Below are positions 43,443 through 51,449 of a stretch of 64,000 nucleotides of DNA, piece after piece. Both the position numbers and the translations under genes were made by a program. The stretch comes from Bin80 sp965208025 (GTDB taxonomy: Bacteria > Bacteroidota > Rhodothermia > Rhodothermales > Bin80), in the NCBI GenBank assembly GCA_965208025.1, contig OZ242302.1, forward strand, positions 3,038,001 through 3,102,000, read 5' to 3'. Position 1 is the first letter of the stretch, and each line of letters opens with the position of its first letter. The notes below the pieces were generated by a model, which did no database searches, was not told the origin of the DNA, and saw only the letters and a list, made by a program, of their open reading frames with translations.

Positions 43443-45044
43443 ATGCAGTTTGCACCAATTGATTACATCGTATTTGCGTCGTACTGTCTTCTGATTGTCT
43501 CTTTGGGACTTTGGGTTTCCAGGGCCAAGAAGGGGGAAGTTCGAGATGCCGAAGATTATTTTTTGGCAAGTAAGTCTTTGCCATGGTGGGCGATTGGGGC
43601 CTCCCTCATTGCATCCAATATTTCTGCGGAACAGTTCATTGGAATGTCAGGCTCAGGCTTTCGTCTAGGACTTGCGATTGCCACTTATGAGTGGATGGCT
43701 GCAATTACTTTACTTTTGGTCGCATGGCTATTTATTCCAATCTACCTGAAGAAAGGCATCTACACGATGCCTCAATTCCTAGAGTCTCGCTATGATGGTC
43801 GAGTTCGGACGCTCTTGGCGGTCTTCTGGCTGTTGGTGTACGTCTTTGTGAACCTCACCTCGGTGGTGTACCTCGGTGCACTTGCCCTCAAAGGAATCAT
43901 GGGCATATCTCTTTGGCAAGGTGTATTGGCCCTCGCAATTTTTGCCACCGTATATAGTGTTTATGGTGGACTCAAGGCGGTCGCTTGGACAGATGTCGTG
44001 CAAGTATGCTTTTTGATCGGGGGAGGACTGTTAACGACTATTCTGGCTCTGAATGCTTACAGTGGTGGGGAAGGAGTTATTGCAGGGTTTGCGAAGTTAC
44101 TGGGTGAAGTGCCTGATCGGTTTAATATGATTCTACAGCAGGGCGAGTTAATGTACATGGATGATGGTGGGATGCGGCAAGATGCGTGGGAATTACTTCC
44201 TGGCATTGGTGTGTTGATTGGAGGGATGTGGGTGGCAAACCTATTTTACTGGGGATGTAACCAATATATTATTCAGCGTACGCTGGCGGCCCCGACTCTT
44301 CGGGAGGCGCAGCGCGGAGTTGCTTTTGCAGGCTTTCTCAAGCTGCTCTTACCCCTGATTGTGGTCATTCCCGGAATTGTTGCCTATGCGCTTGAAGCAC
44401 CTATCGGAACTGCAGATGAGGCATATCCCTGGTTATTGAATACATACGTCGGATCAGGTTTAAAGGGTCTCACCTTCGCAGCACTCATCGCAGCGATCGT
44501 ATCTTCCTTGGCATCCATGATGAACAGCACAAGCACCATCTTTACGATGGATCTCTATCGTAATTACTTCCGACCGAATGCCAGTCAGCAGGATCTGGTT
44601 CGGACTGGTCGGATTGTTGCACTGGTCAGTATGACAATTGCGGTCATTTTGGCTCCCCAGTTGGCTTCATTAGATCAGGTCTTTCAATATATCCAAGAGT
44701 ACACTGGATTCGTGAGCCCAGGTGTACTTGCGATTTTTGTTCTGGGATTATTCTGGAAGAAATCTACTCCGAATGCAGCTTTGATCTCTGCTATTCTGAG
44801 TATTCCTCTGTCTGCCTTGATGAAGTGGATCTTGCCTGACATGCCATTTCTTGATCGGATGGGATGGGTATTCGTGATTTCCGTTCTCTTAATCGTGGGA
44901 ATCTCGTTGGTGGAGGGCAAAGGAAAAGATAGTGGAAAGGCGATTCATTTGAGTCGCAAGATTATCCAGACGGATCCAGTGTTTGCGATTCTAGCATTTG
45001 CAATCCTTGCGATTACCGCCGCCTTATATGCAATCTTCTGGTAG
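43443..45044 (+). CDS. Sodium/solute symporter, SGLT-like
   Basis: A 533-residue solute:sodium symporter with about 14 membrane helices. The N-terminal LASKSLPWWAIGASLIASNI followed by SAEQFIGMSGSGFRLG (TM1-TM2 region with the sodium-coordinating Ser) is typical of the sugar/inositol branch. WTDVVQVCFLIGGG and the C-terminal GLKGLTFAALIAAIVSSLAS, which carries the second sodium-site serines, also fit. The substrate cannot be fixed from sequence; a sugar is plausible. It differs clearly from the ActP-like symporter just upstream, so it is not a recent duplicate. Confidence 0.93.
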   Translation: MQFAPIDYIVFASYCLLIVSLGLWVSRAKKGEVRDAEDYFLASKSLPWWAIGASLIASNISAEQFIGMSGSGFRLGLAIATYEWMAAITLLLVAWLFIPIYLKKGIYTMPQFLESRYDGRVRTLLAVFWLLVYVFVNLTSVVYLGALALKGIMGISLWQGVLALAIFATVYSVYGGLKAVAWTDVVQVCFLIGGGLLTTILALNAYSGGEGVIAGFAKLLGEVPDRFNMILQQGELMYMDDGGMRQDAWELLPGIGVLIGGMWVANLFYWGCNQYIIQRTLAAPTLREAQRGVAFAGFLKLLLPLIVVIPGIVAYALEAPIGTADEAYPWLLNTYVGSGLKGLTFAALIAAIVSSLASMMNSTSTIFTMDLYRNYFRPNASQQDLVRTGRIVALVSMTIAVILAPQLASLDQVFQYIQEYTGFVSPGVLAIFVLGLFWKKSTPNAALISAILSIPLSALMKWILPDMPFLDRMGWVFVISVLLIVGISLVEGKGKDSGKAIHLSRKIIQTDPVFAILAFAILAITAALYAIFW

Positions 45045-45525
45045 TCATTGTCTTTAGAGGTGGAAGGATACAGATGTGCGCCAGTCTATCTGAAATCTTC
45101 AGAGTGATTAGACGATGATGATCAGACCTCCGAGGGGAAAGAAGCTAAGTCATTACGGATGAGTGCTGGGAGCCATTTTAGTGATCCCATACTGTGCGGG
45201 TTCTTCCATATGATCACACATCGTTGTGCTCTAATTTCCCTACGGTGGATTGCTCTGGTCATGCCTAGACTCTACCGTTTCTATTCGTCTCATTACTAAA
45301 CCACGCAAACCAAAGTTGAATCAAAACTGTGAATCTGAACTTGGCTGTACACGATCCTTCTCGGAGTATGGACTTCCTGATCCACAGACTCTTCCGTCAG
45401 ATTTCTTTATCGATGTGAAGTCAATACGGATCATTTTTTGAAACTTGAGAGACATCTAAATTTAGTCAATTATCATTCATTTGATCGCTAACCTACCAGA
45501 TGACAACATATTGCAGGGATTCAAG
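45045..45525. other. Gene-poor stretch before the FG-GAP lipoprotein gene
   Basis: About 480 bp with no recognisable gene, RNA or repeat; the open frame at 45250-45441 is short and featureless. Confidence 0.35.
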
Positions 45526-47211
45526 ATGATGTACATGGCACAGTTTGCCCGAATTGGAGTGCTTGTTCTCTTCTGCATGTATGCCGGATGTGGACTATCC
45601 CCATCCGATCAGAATCAATCTTTAGAAGAAGAAAAGAAACCGGTTCAAATTGTCTATACGGATGTCACATCAGATGTCGGTCTTGGTGACTTTCGGCATG
45701 AGACTGGAGCGTTCGGTCAAAAATGGTTTCCTGAAACAATGGGAGCTGGAGGAGGCTTTTTGGATTATGATGTAGATGGAATTCTTGATATCCTACTGAT
45801 CGCGGGGAGTGTATTTCCTTCCAAAAGTACACCGGCGCAACCCCCGATTCGCTTGTATCAGGGAAGTGAGGAAGGGAATTTCACAGATGTTACACGGGAA
45901 GCAGGGCTTGAATCATTTCAAAGTTATGCATTTGGTATCAGTGCTGTGGATTACGACAATGATGGTGATCCTGATGTATTTGTGACTGCCTTGTTTGAGA
46001 ACCTATTGCTACAAAATGAGAACGGAGTTTTTCGTGAAGTTAGCCAGGAAGTAGGGCTTGGACAGATTCGCGAATGGAGTACGGCAAGTGTATTTTTGGA
46101 TGCAGATCTGGATGGTTGGTTAGATTTATATGTCGGAAATTATGTTCACTGGACTCCCGAGGATGATATATTTTGTACTCGTGTTGGGGATACGAAATCC
46201 TATTGTACCCCCGAGCAATATGAAGGGATTACCAGTCGCTTCTATAGGAACTTGGGAGATGGCACGTTTAAAGAGCAGTCAGAAAATTTTGCAAATTTGC
46301 CAGGAAAGACACTTGGTGCTGCGAGTTTGGACTATAATCAAGATGGATGGCCAGACCTCGTCGTAGCGAATGACACGCAGCGGGATCTTCTTTTTCAAAA
46401 TCAGGGAGATGGTACATTCGTTGAGAAGGGGATCGTCAGTGGAATTGCATTTGACGAAAATGGGCGGGCACGTGCCGGCATGGGGATAGATATTGGCGTG
46501 GTAGATCAGACAGGTCGGGAGACGGTATTTATTGGTCACTTTTCAGGTGAAATGGTCGGCGTTTATCGGCATGTAGGGAATGGGATTTTCGCGGAGCGGG
46601 CCGCTGTTTCCCAGATTGGCCGTCCAAGCTTACCCACCTTGACCTTTGGGCTGTTGCTGGCAGATTTAGACTTGGATACAGATTTAGATTTACTCACCGC
46701 CAATGGTCATATTACCGAAGATATTGGAGAGGTTGAAGAAGGGGTATCTTTTCGACAGCGAACGCAACTCTACGTGAATGATGGCAATGGTCAATTTACT
46801 GAGCAGGAGCCAGTCGGTGTTCTTTCGCAATTCATGGTCGCCAGAGCAGCGGCATGGGCAGACTATGATCAGGATGGCGATGTAGATCTGTTGATTACCG
46901 AGAATGGAGGGGTAGCCCATCTATGGCGTAACGATACACAAGGGGGACATTCATTGACGGTCAAACTAATTGGCTCCCAGAGTAATCGTGATGCAGTGGG
47001 CAGTCGTGTGAGAGTGAAGGCGAATGGACAGTGGCTTGAACGCTATGTACGAGTCGGAGGAAGTTACCTTTCCCAAAGCCAAAGGTGGCCGCTCTTTGGA
47101 CTGGGATCGTCAGATGTTATAGATTCTCTGGTCGTAACATGGCCAAGTGGCGCGTCAACCTCCAGAACTGCTGTACCGTCTGGTTTCATCACCTTGGTGG
47201 AGAGCGAGTAG
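45526..47211 (+). CDS. FG-GAP/VCBS-repeat, ASPIC/UnbV (CRTAC1-like) lipoprotein
   Basis: A predicted lipoprotein of about 560 residues with a short hydrophobic signal and lipobox MYAGC. Several calcium-binding FG-GAP/VCBS repeats forming a beta-propeller follow, each with an Asp-rich loop such as DYDVDGILD, DYDNDGDPD, DADLDGWLD, DYNQDGWPD, DLDLDTDLD and DYDQDGDVD. The C-terminal 70 residues match the ASPIC/UnbV domain (VGSRVRVKANGQWLERYVRVG, GLGSSDVIDSLVVTWPSG). Such proteins are secreted or surface-anchored; the function is unclear, with binding or scaffolding likely. ATG 45526 is chosen; 45529 and 45535 are alternatives. It sits beside the DUF1501/DUF1553 run, a combination typical of these lineages. 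Confidence 0.88.
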   Translation: MMYMAQFARIGVLVLFCMYAGCGLSPSDQNQSLEEEKKPVQIVYTDVTSDVGLGDFRHETGAFGQKWFPETMGAGGGFLDYDVDGILDILLIAGSVFPSKSTPAQPPIRLYQGSEEGNFTDVTREAGLESFQSYAFGISAVDYDNDGDPDVFVTALFENLLLQNENGVFREVSQEVGLGQIREWSTASVFLDADLDGWLDLYVGNYVHWTPEDDIFCTRVGDTKSYCTPEQYEGITSRFYRNLGDGTFKEQSENFANLPGKTLGAASLDYNQDGWPDLVVANDTQRDLLFQNQGDGTFVEKGIVSGIAFDENGRARAGMGIDIGVVDQTGRETVFIGHFSGEMVGVYRHVGNGIFAERAAVSQIGRPSLPTLTFGLLLADLDLDTDLDLLTANGHITEDIGEVEEGVSFRQRTQLYVNDGNGQFTEQEPVGVLSQFMVARAAAWADYDQDGDVDLLITENGGVAHLWRNDTQGGHSLTVKLIGSQSNRDAVGSRVRVKANGQWLERYVRVGGSYLSQSQRWPLFGLGSSDVIDSLVVTWPSGASTSRTAVPSGFITLVESE

Positions 47212-47526
47212 CTGGTAATGGAGAGTGGGCTACTCTTATCTGCAGATCAGACATCTGTTGAGTGCGATGATCAATGGAGGCTTCTTGATCAAAGTCGCTG
47301 GCTCTGGAAACTCCCGAAAGCAAATTACGATGTCCATGCGAGAGTTGTTCAACGGGACGAAGCGTTACTCAAGAGCATATGCAGGTAAGCAACGGTTATT
47401 CAGAATATCCAGTAGCAACCATGCCCAGAGGGACCAACCTGACATAGGTTGATCCCCCTCTCTGGGTATCGCATAATGATTAAGGTGCGGTTCAGATCCG
47501 AAATCGTTCGGACGAATCGTGATTCA
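47212..47526. other. Convergent intergenic region
   Basis: About 315 bp between the 3' ends of the FG-GAP gene and the small minus-strand gene. Its notable content is the long hairpin at 47424-47466; the rest shows nothing recognisable. Confidence 0.4.
47424..47466. terminator. Hairpin between convergent genes, possible bidirectional terminator
   Basis: An imperfect inverted repeat: CCCAGAGGG pairs with CCCTCTCTGGG around a perfect inner stem AACCT/AGGTT with loop GACAT. It lies between the 3' ends of two convergent genes, the usual place for a shared terminator. No T-run follows on either strand, so intrinsic termination is uncertain. Confidence 0.45.
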
Positions 47527-48046
47527 TCACTTTCCGAGTCGGACGGACAAGCCAACTGATACGCCATGCGATGAGGGCTTCAGGATGGGATCAACACGCT
47601 CCAGCGAGATACCAAGACGTTGTTCTAAATCCCGATTGAAACGTCTCACCGTGTCAAACGTGGAGACGACTCCCCAAGCCCGACCACCAAGATAGGTTAA
47701 CCAACCCAAAGCAACGACTGTACCATTTGCGGAAGTTGTACAAAACTCAAATCCCGAAAGAGTTTCACAGTCGGTTACGGATAGGTTTAACCCCACGACC
47801 ACTCCCACAAGGCCAGCTCCAGATACGAGGGCAGGAGTAAGACCTGCACATGCATCACCAGCATAAGCATGGCCGACGACAGGAATTACTAGTTCCAAAA
47901 GGAGAGCGACAACTTCGCTCTTTTTTTGAGCTTGATATTGGAGAAACAGATCGGTATTACTGTCCTGAGCAAAGGCAGAAACAGGAGAAGATAGAAGAAG
48001 GATAGCTGCTAAGCTAAAAAATGGGGGACAAAATTCGGTATATCAT
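47527..48046 (-). pseudogene. Small exported protein gene with homopolymer frameshift in the signal peptide
   Basis: The 3' frame (47527 to about 48030) encodes AQDSNTDLFLQYQAQKKSE, then VVALLLELVIPVVGHAYAGD and a C-terminus of about 100 residues ending GVSVGLSVRLGK. It has no start codon of its own before a stop. An ATG at 48046 opens MIYRILSPIF but meets a stop. If the run of six A at 48016-48021 (T6 on the coding strand) had five bases, the two frames would join into a clean signal peptide MIYRILSPIFSLAAILLLSS with cleavage near AFAQ. The protein looks like a small envelope protein with hydrophobic glycine-rich helices; its family is not certain. The lesion could be a true mutation, slippage-based switching or an assembly error. 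Confidence 0.6.
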
Positions 48047-48427
48047 GTTATAGAGAGTTAGTTGAATCGGGGAAGATAATGAATTTTGGGAAACTAAGGT
48101 CTCTTCTTCAAAAAATCTGAATCTTATTGAAATTCAGAAGGATACAAACGAATAGAGACTGCATCACCAGAATGCTGGCGTGAGGATGAATAGTGGATGA
48201 AGCGTGGCATTTTGAATGATTGATTCTATACCTGTCAATTACAGGATCGGGCATTTCGCACTTTGATCTTGAATTTGTAAGAGAATCATCATTTCAGGCC
48301 CGAACAGAGGAGAGGATACTTCAGGGATTTCTCCAATGAGTTTTGTCGCTGAACCCATCCGATTCAATTGAAGCGATCTTATCGGTGCCAGTGATGGCAA
48401 TTACCAGGTTCCTTAATTCTTACAAGT
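48047..48427. other. Intergenic stretch downstream of the DUF1501/DUF1553 run
   Basis: About 380 bp. A short perfect hairpin TGCCA-GTGA-TGGCA lies at 48386-48399, some 30 bp beyond the last gene of the run, and might contribute to transcript ending, but no T-run is visible. The promoter of the small exported-protein gene should lie here but is not recognised. Confidence 0.35.
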
Positions 48428-49939
48428 TCATGGGCCAGTGGAGTCTGGCTCCATCGGTGCCAAGCTGCTTCCAATATTGATATACAATTCAGGAAGAGTA
48501 GATTGAAGACGTTCTACCCCTTCTTCGGTGGCGCCGGTTTGCCACAAGTAGAGTGATTTTAATGCGGGAAGAGTTTCAAGATGGACCAGTCCAGAGTCAG
48601 AAACCGCTGTCCCATAAAGGTTCAGATATTCAAGGTACTCCAGATTGCTCAGAGAGGTCAGACCAGTATCCGTGACAGAAGTTTGTTGCAAGTAGAGACG
48701 AGTGAGATGGGGCAGATCCCCAATGACCTCCATCAAGCCATCTCCGATCTGAGAGCGACCAAGGTCAAGCCAAGCAATATTTGAGGACAAACGCTTGAGT
48801 GCTTCCTGAAGCCTATCCGAGTTCGTGCAGGCAGGGGGATCAGCACAGCGCACTTGAAGATAGGGTTCACTTGCGGCCAGAGGAGTAACCGATAGCCCAA
48901 GGCTGGCCAGTTGTACAATATCCAGTGAATCAGGTGGGGAAGTATTTAGGGCAAAGATGCCCGTTTTGATCTCTCCCAAACCCATACCATCTACAATCAT
49001 TTGCGTGGCAGATGACCACTCAGCGTCAGGTAAGAGTTCATCAAATGAAGCGCCTGCATCAATCCACCATTGTAACAATTCTGCTTCTGCGATTGAGAGT
49101 TGGGGGCTTTCCATCGGAGGCATATGCTCATCCGAACTCACAGGGAGCCAGATGCGGTGAATCAGTTCACTCTCTTCCGCGCGACCTGCGACCAAGGAAG
49201 GCCCGCTGTCTCCACCAGTGCGGATGAATTCAGGAGTATCCAGACGCAAACCACCTCGCTGGACATTCTCATTGTGGCATGCAACACACCGGGACTCAAA
49301 AATTGGTGCGATCAATGCGGCATAGACGGTTGTCTCGGAAGGGTTTTCAAGTTGAAGACGTCCAATCTCCGCCTTTTTAGGAAGTCCAGCAATCTGACGT
49401 AGCCCGTCGGGCATATAGCGGGATAAATAGTCGGAACCATGTGTCAGAACTCCGCCAAGATGTCCAGCCAAAGTTAACATGAGTAACATGAATCCTAACA
49501 CGATTCCGTAGATGTGGGATTCCCAGCGTCCCAGCCAACGAATAGAGAGACTTGGCCATGCTTTGTACAGGTATGCGAGTGACGAAAACAGAACAACCAT
49601 GATTCCCATCCGCTTATGCCAGAGCAACTCATTTGCTGCATACCCACCTCCCTGCACAAGGTATAGCCCAGCGACTACGGCAAGGATTGAACTCCAAACT
49701 CCAATATACAAGAGTGCGGTAATTCCAGTATCATAGCGTCCTCGTAGCGAGGGTTTACGGGAGAGTAATTCTAGGATCACTGCAACGAGGAGGATCCCAA
49801 TCGGTAGATGAACAACAAGAGGATGGAATCTCCCTAGGAATAACGTAAAATCGCTGGGCCGCCCCGCTCCTGGCACCATGATGAGCATAAGGATCACAAA
49901 GCCAAGCCCCAGACATAGCCATATTAGAGATTGTTTCAT
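48428..49939 (-). CDS. Membrane protein fusing DUF2231, a planctomycete-type cytochrome c domain and leucine-rich repeats
   Basis: A 503-residue protein. Residues about 1-165 contain five membrane helices with the DUF2231 hallmark FHPLVVHLPIGILLVAVILE (about residues 38-57). Next comes a c-type haem site CVACH (residues 218-222) in ESRCVACHNENVQRGGLRLD, matching the PSCyt1 cytochrome domain; MPP in HMPPMESPQLS may provide the distal ligand. Residues about 385-495 form leucine-rich repeats of the LTRLYLQQTSVTDTGLTSLS type. The haem and repeats should face the periplasm. It is the last gene of the run, 11 bp after a DUF1501 gene. A membrane electron-transfer or scaffolding subunit is the likely role. 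Confidence 0.85.
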   Translation of the reverse strand: MKQSLIWLCLGLGFVILMLIMVPGAGRPSDFTLFLGRFHPLVVHLPIGILLVAVILELLSRKPSLRGRYDTGITALLYIGVWSSILAVVAGLYLVQGGGYAANELLWHKRMGIMVVLFSSLAYLYKAWPSLSIRWLGRWESHIYGIVLGFMLLMLTLAGHLGGVLTHGSDYLSRYMPDGLRQIAGLPKKAEIGRLQLENPSETTVYAALIAPIFESRCVACHNENVQRGGLRLDTPEFIRTGGDSGPSLVAGRAEESELIHRIWLPVSSDEHMPPMESPQLSIAEAELLQWWIDAGASFDELLPDAEWSSATQMIVDGMGLGEIKTGIFALNTSPPDSLDIVQLASLGLSVTPLAASEPYLQVRCADPPACTNSDRLQEALKRLSSNIAWLDLGRSQIGDGLMEVIGDLPHLTRLYLQQTSVTDTGLTSLSNLEYLEYLNLYGTAVSDSGLVHLETLPALKSLYLWQTGATEEGVERLQSTLPELYINIGSSLAPMEPDSTGP

Positions 49940-49950
49940 TTGGTCCGCAA

Positions 49951-51402
49951 TTACGCCAGAACTTCATGGACCACATGCCCGTGCACATCGGTGAGACGGA
50001 AATCCCTCCCCTGAAAAGGATAGGTCAGCCGGCGATGATCAAACCCAAGTAGGTGCAAGATGGTAGCCTGAAGGTCATGAACATGTACGCGGCCACTGAC
50101 CGCACTGTACCCGATCTCATCCGTCTCTCCGTGGGTCATGCCACCCTTCACACCGCCGCCCGCCATCCACATAGTATAGGCATCACTATGATGATCTCTG
50201 CCAAGGAAAGGATTATCGGATCCAGTACGATTCTCCAGCATTGGCGTCCGCCCAAATTCACCACCCCAGATCACTAACGTATCTTCAAGAAGACCGCGCT
50301 GCTCAAGATCATTCAAAAGCGCAGCAATGGGACGGTCTGTTTCTTTGCAACGCTCCAGGAACCCTCCGTTCAGAGATCCCCCCTCAGCAGTCCCATGAGT
50401 GTCCCAACCCCAGTGAAATAACTGAACAAATCGGACTCCACGCTCCACAAGGCGTCGTGCCAGAAGACAATTATTACTGAATGCAGTCTCTCCCGGTTGC
50501 GTACCATAGAGCTTATGGATGTACTCAGGTTCACGGCTGATGTCCATTGATTCGGGAACCGATGTTTGCATTCGGAAAGCCATCTCATATTGTGCGATCC
50601 GAGTGAGGATCTCGGGATCCCCAACTTCCTCATACTGCTGACGGTTGATGGAATTGATCGCATGGATGGACTCGCGCCGAAGATCACGGGAAATCCCGGG
50701 TGGGTCTGCAAGAAACAGGACAGGATCTCCTTTGGTGCGACATTGGACACCTTGATACACAGTCGGAAGAAATCCACTCCCGTACACACTTGCGCCAGCA
50801 TCCGGTGCAACACCGCCAGAGAGAAGTACAACAAACGCAGGTAGATCTGCATTCTCTGAACCAAGGCCATAAGTGACCCAGGCCCCCATACTGGGCCGGC
50901 CAAGGCGTGGACTCCCAGTATGAACCAGTAGCTGCGCAGGGGCATGGTTGAATTCGTCCGTATGCATGGCCTTAAGGAAGGCCACCTTGTCCGCCACACG
51001 TCCCAAATGTGGCAGATGATTAGAAATCCATGCTCCCGACTCACCATGCTGATGGAAAGATGCTTGCGGCCCCAACATCTTCGGGATACCACGGATAAAC
51101 GCGAAACGCTTACCTTCCAGAAGGGATGGTGGACAGTCTTGTCCATGCAAGCGGGCCAACTCAGGCTTATAATCAAATAGTTCCAGCGAGGATGGCCCAC
51201 CTGCCATATGCAGGAAGATGACTCGCTTGGCGCGAGGTGCAAAGTGGGGATCGCGAACAGCAAGTGGATCCGAGAGAGGGGGCTGGCCTGATCCAAGCGA
51301 GGCAAATGCGATTGCTCCGAGACCTGCACTTGCTGATTTTAGGAAGTGGCGCCGAGTGACATGACGAAGATGAGCATGATGGGCTTCTTTGGCAAGCTTC
51401 AT
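49951..51402 (-). CDS. DUF1501 family protein, Tat-exported (copy C)
   Basis: A 483-residue protein with a twin-arginine signal (TRRHFLKSASAGLGAIAF). The DUF1501 fold belongs to the alkaline phosphatase/sulfatase superfamily. Conserved blocks are FLHMAGGPSSLELFDYKPEL, HQHGESGAWISNHLPHLG, FVQLFHWGWDTHG and DTLVIWGGEFGRTP, with the His pair GRDHHSDAYTMWMAGGG (metal-binding His/Asp candidates). Hydrolase activity has not been proved for this family. It follows DUF1553 copy C by 47 bp and diverges from copies A and B. Confidence 0.9.
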   Translation of the reverse strand: MKLAKEAHHAHLRHVTRRHFLKSASAGLGAIAFASLGSGQPPLSDPLAVRDPHFAPRAKRVIFLHMAGGPSSLELFDYKPELARLHGQDCPPSLLEGKRFAFIRGIPKMLGPQASFHQHGESGAWISNHLPHLGRVADKVAFLKAMHTDEFNHAPAQLLVHTGSPRLGRPSMGAWVTYGLGSENADLPAFVVLLSGGVAPDAGASVYGSGFLPTVYQGVQCRTKGDPVLFLADPPGISRDLRRESIHAINSINRQQYEEVGDPEILTRIAQYEMAFRMQTSVPESMDISREPEYIHKLYGTQPGETAFSNNCLLARRLVERGVRFVQLFHWGWDTHGTAEGGSLNGGFLERCKETDRPIAALLNDLEQRGLLEDTLVIWGGEFGRTPMLENRTGSDNPFLGRDHHSDAYTMWMAGGGVKGGMTHGETDEIGYSAVSGRVHVHDLQATILHLLGFDHRRLTYPFQGRDFRLTDVHGHVVHEVLA

Positions 51403-51449
51403 TCGGTTACGGTTGGCTGAGTTGATCTATATGACATCTACAAATCCAT

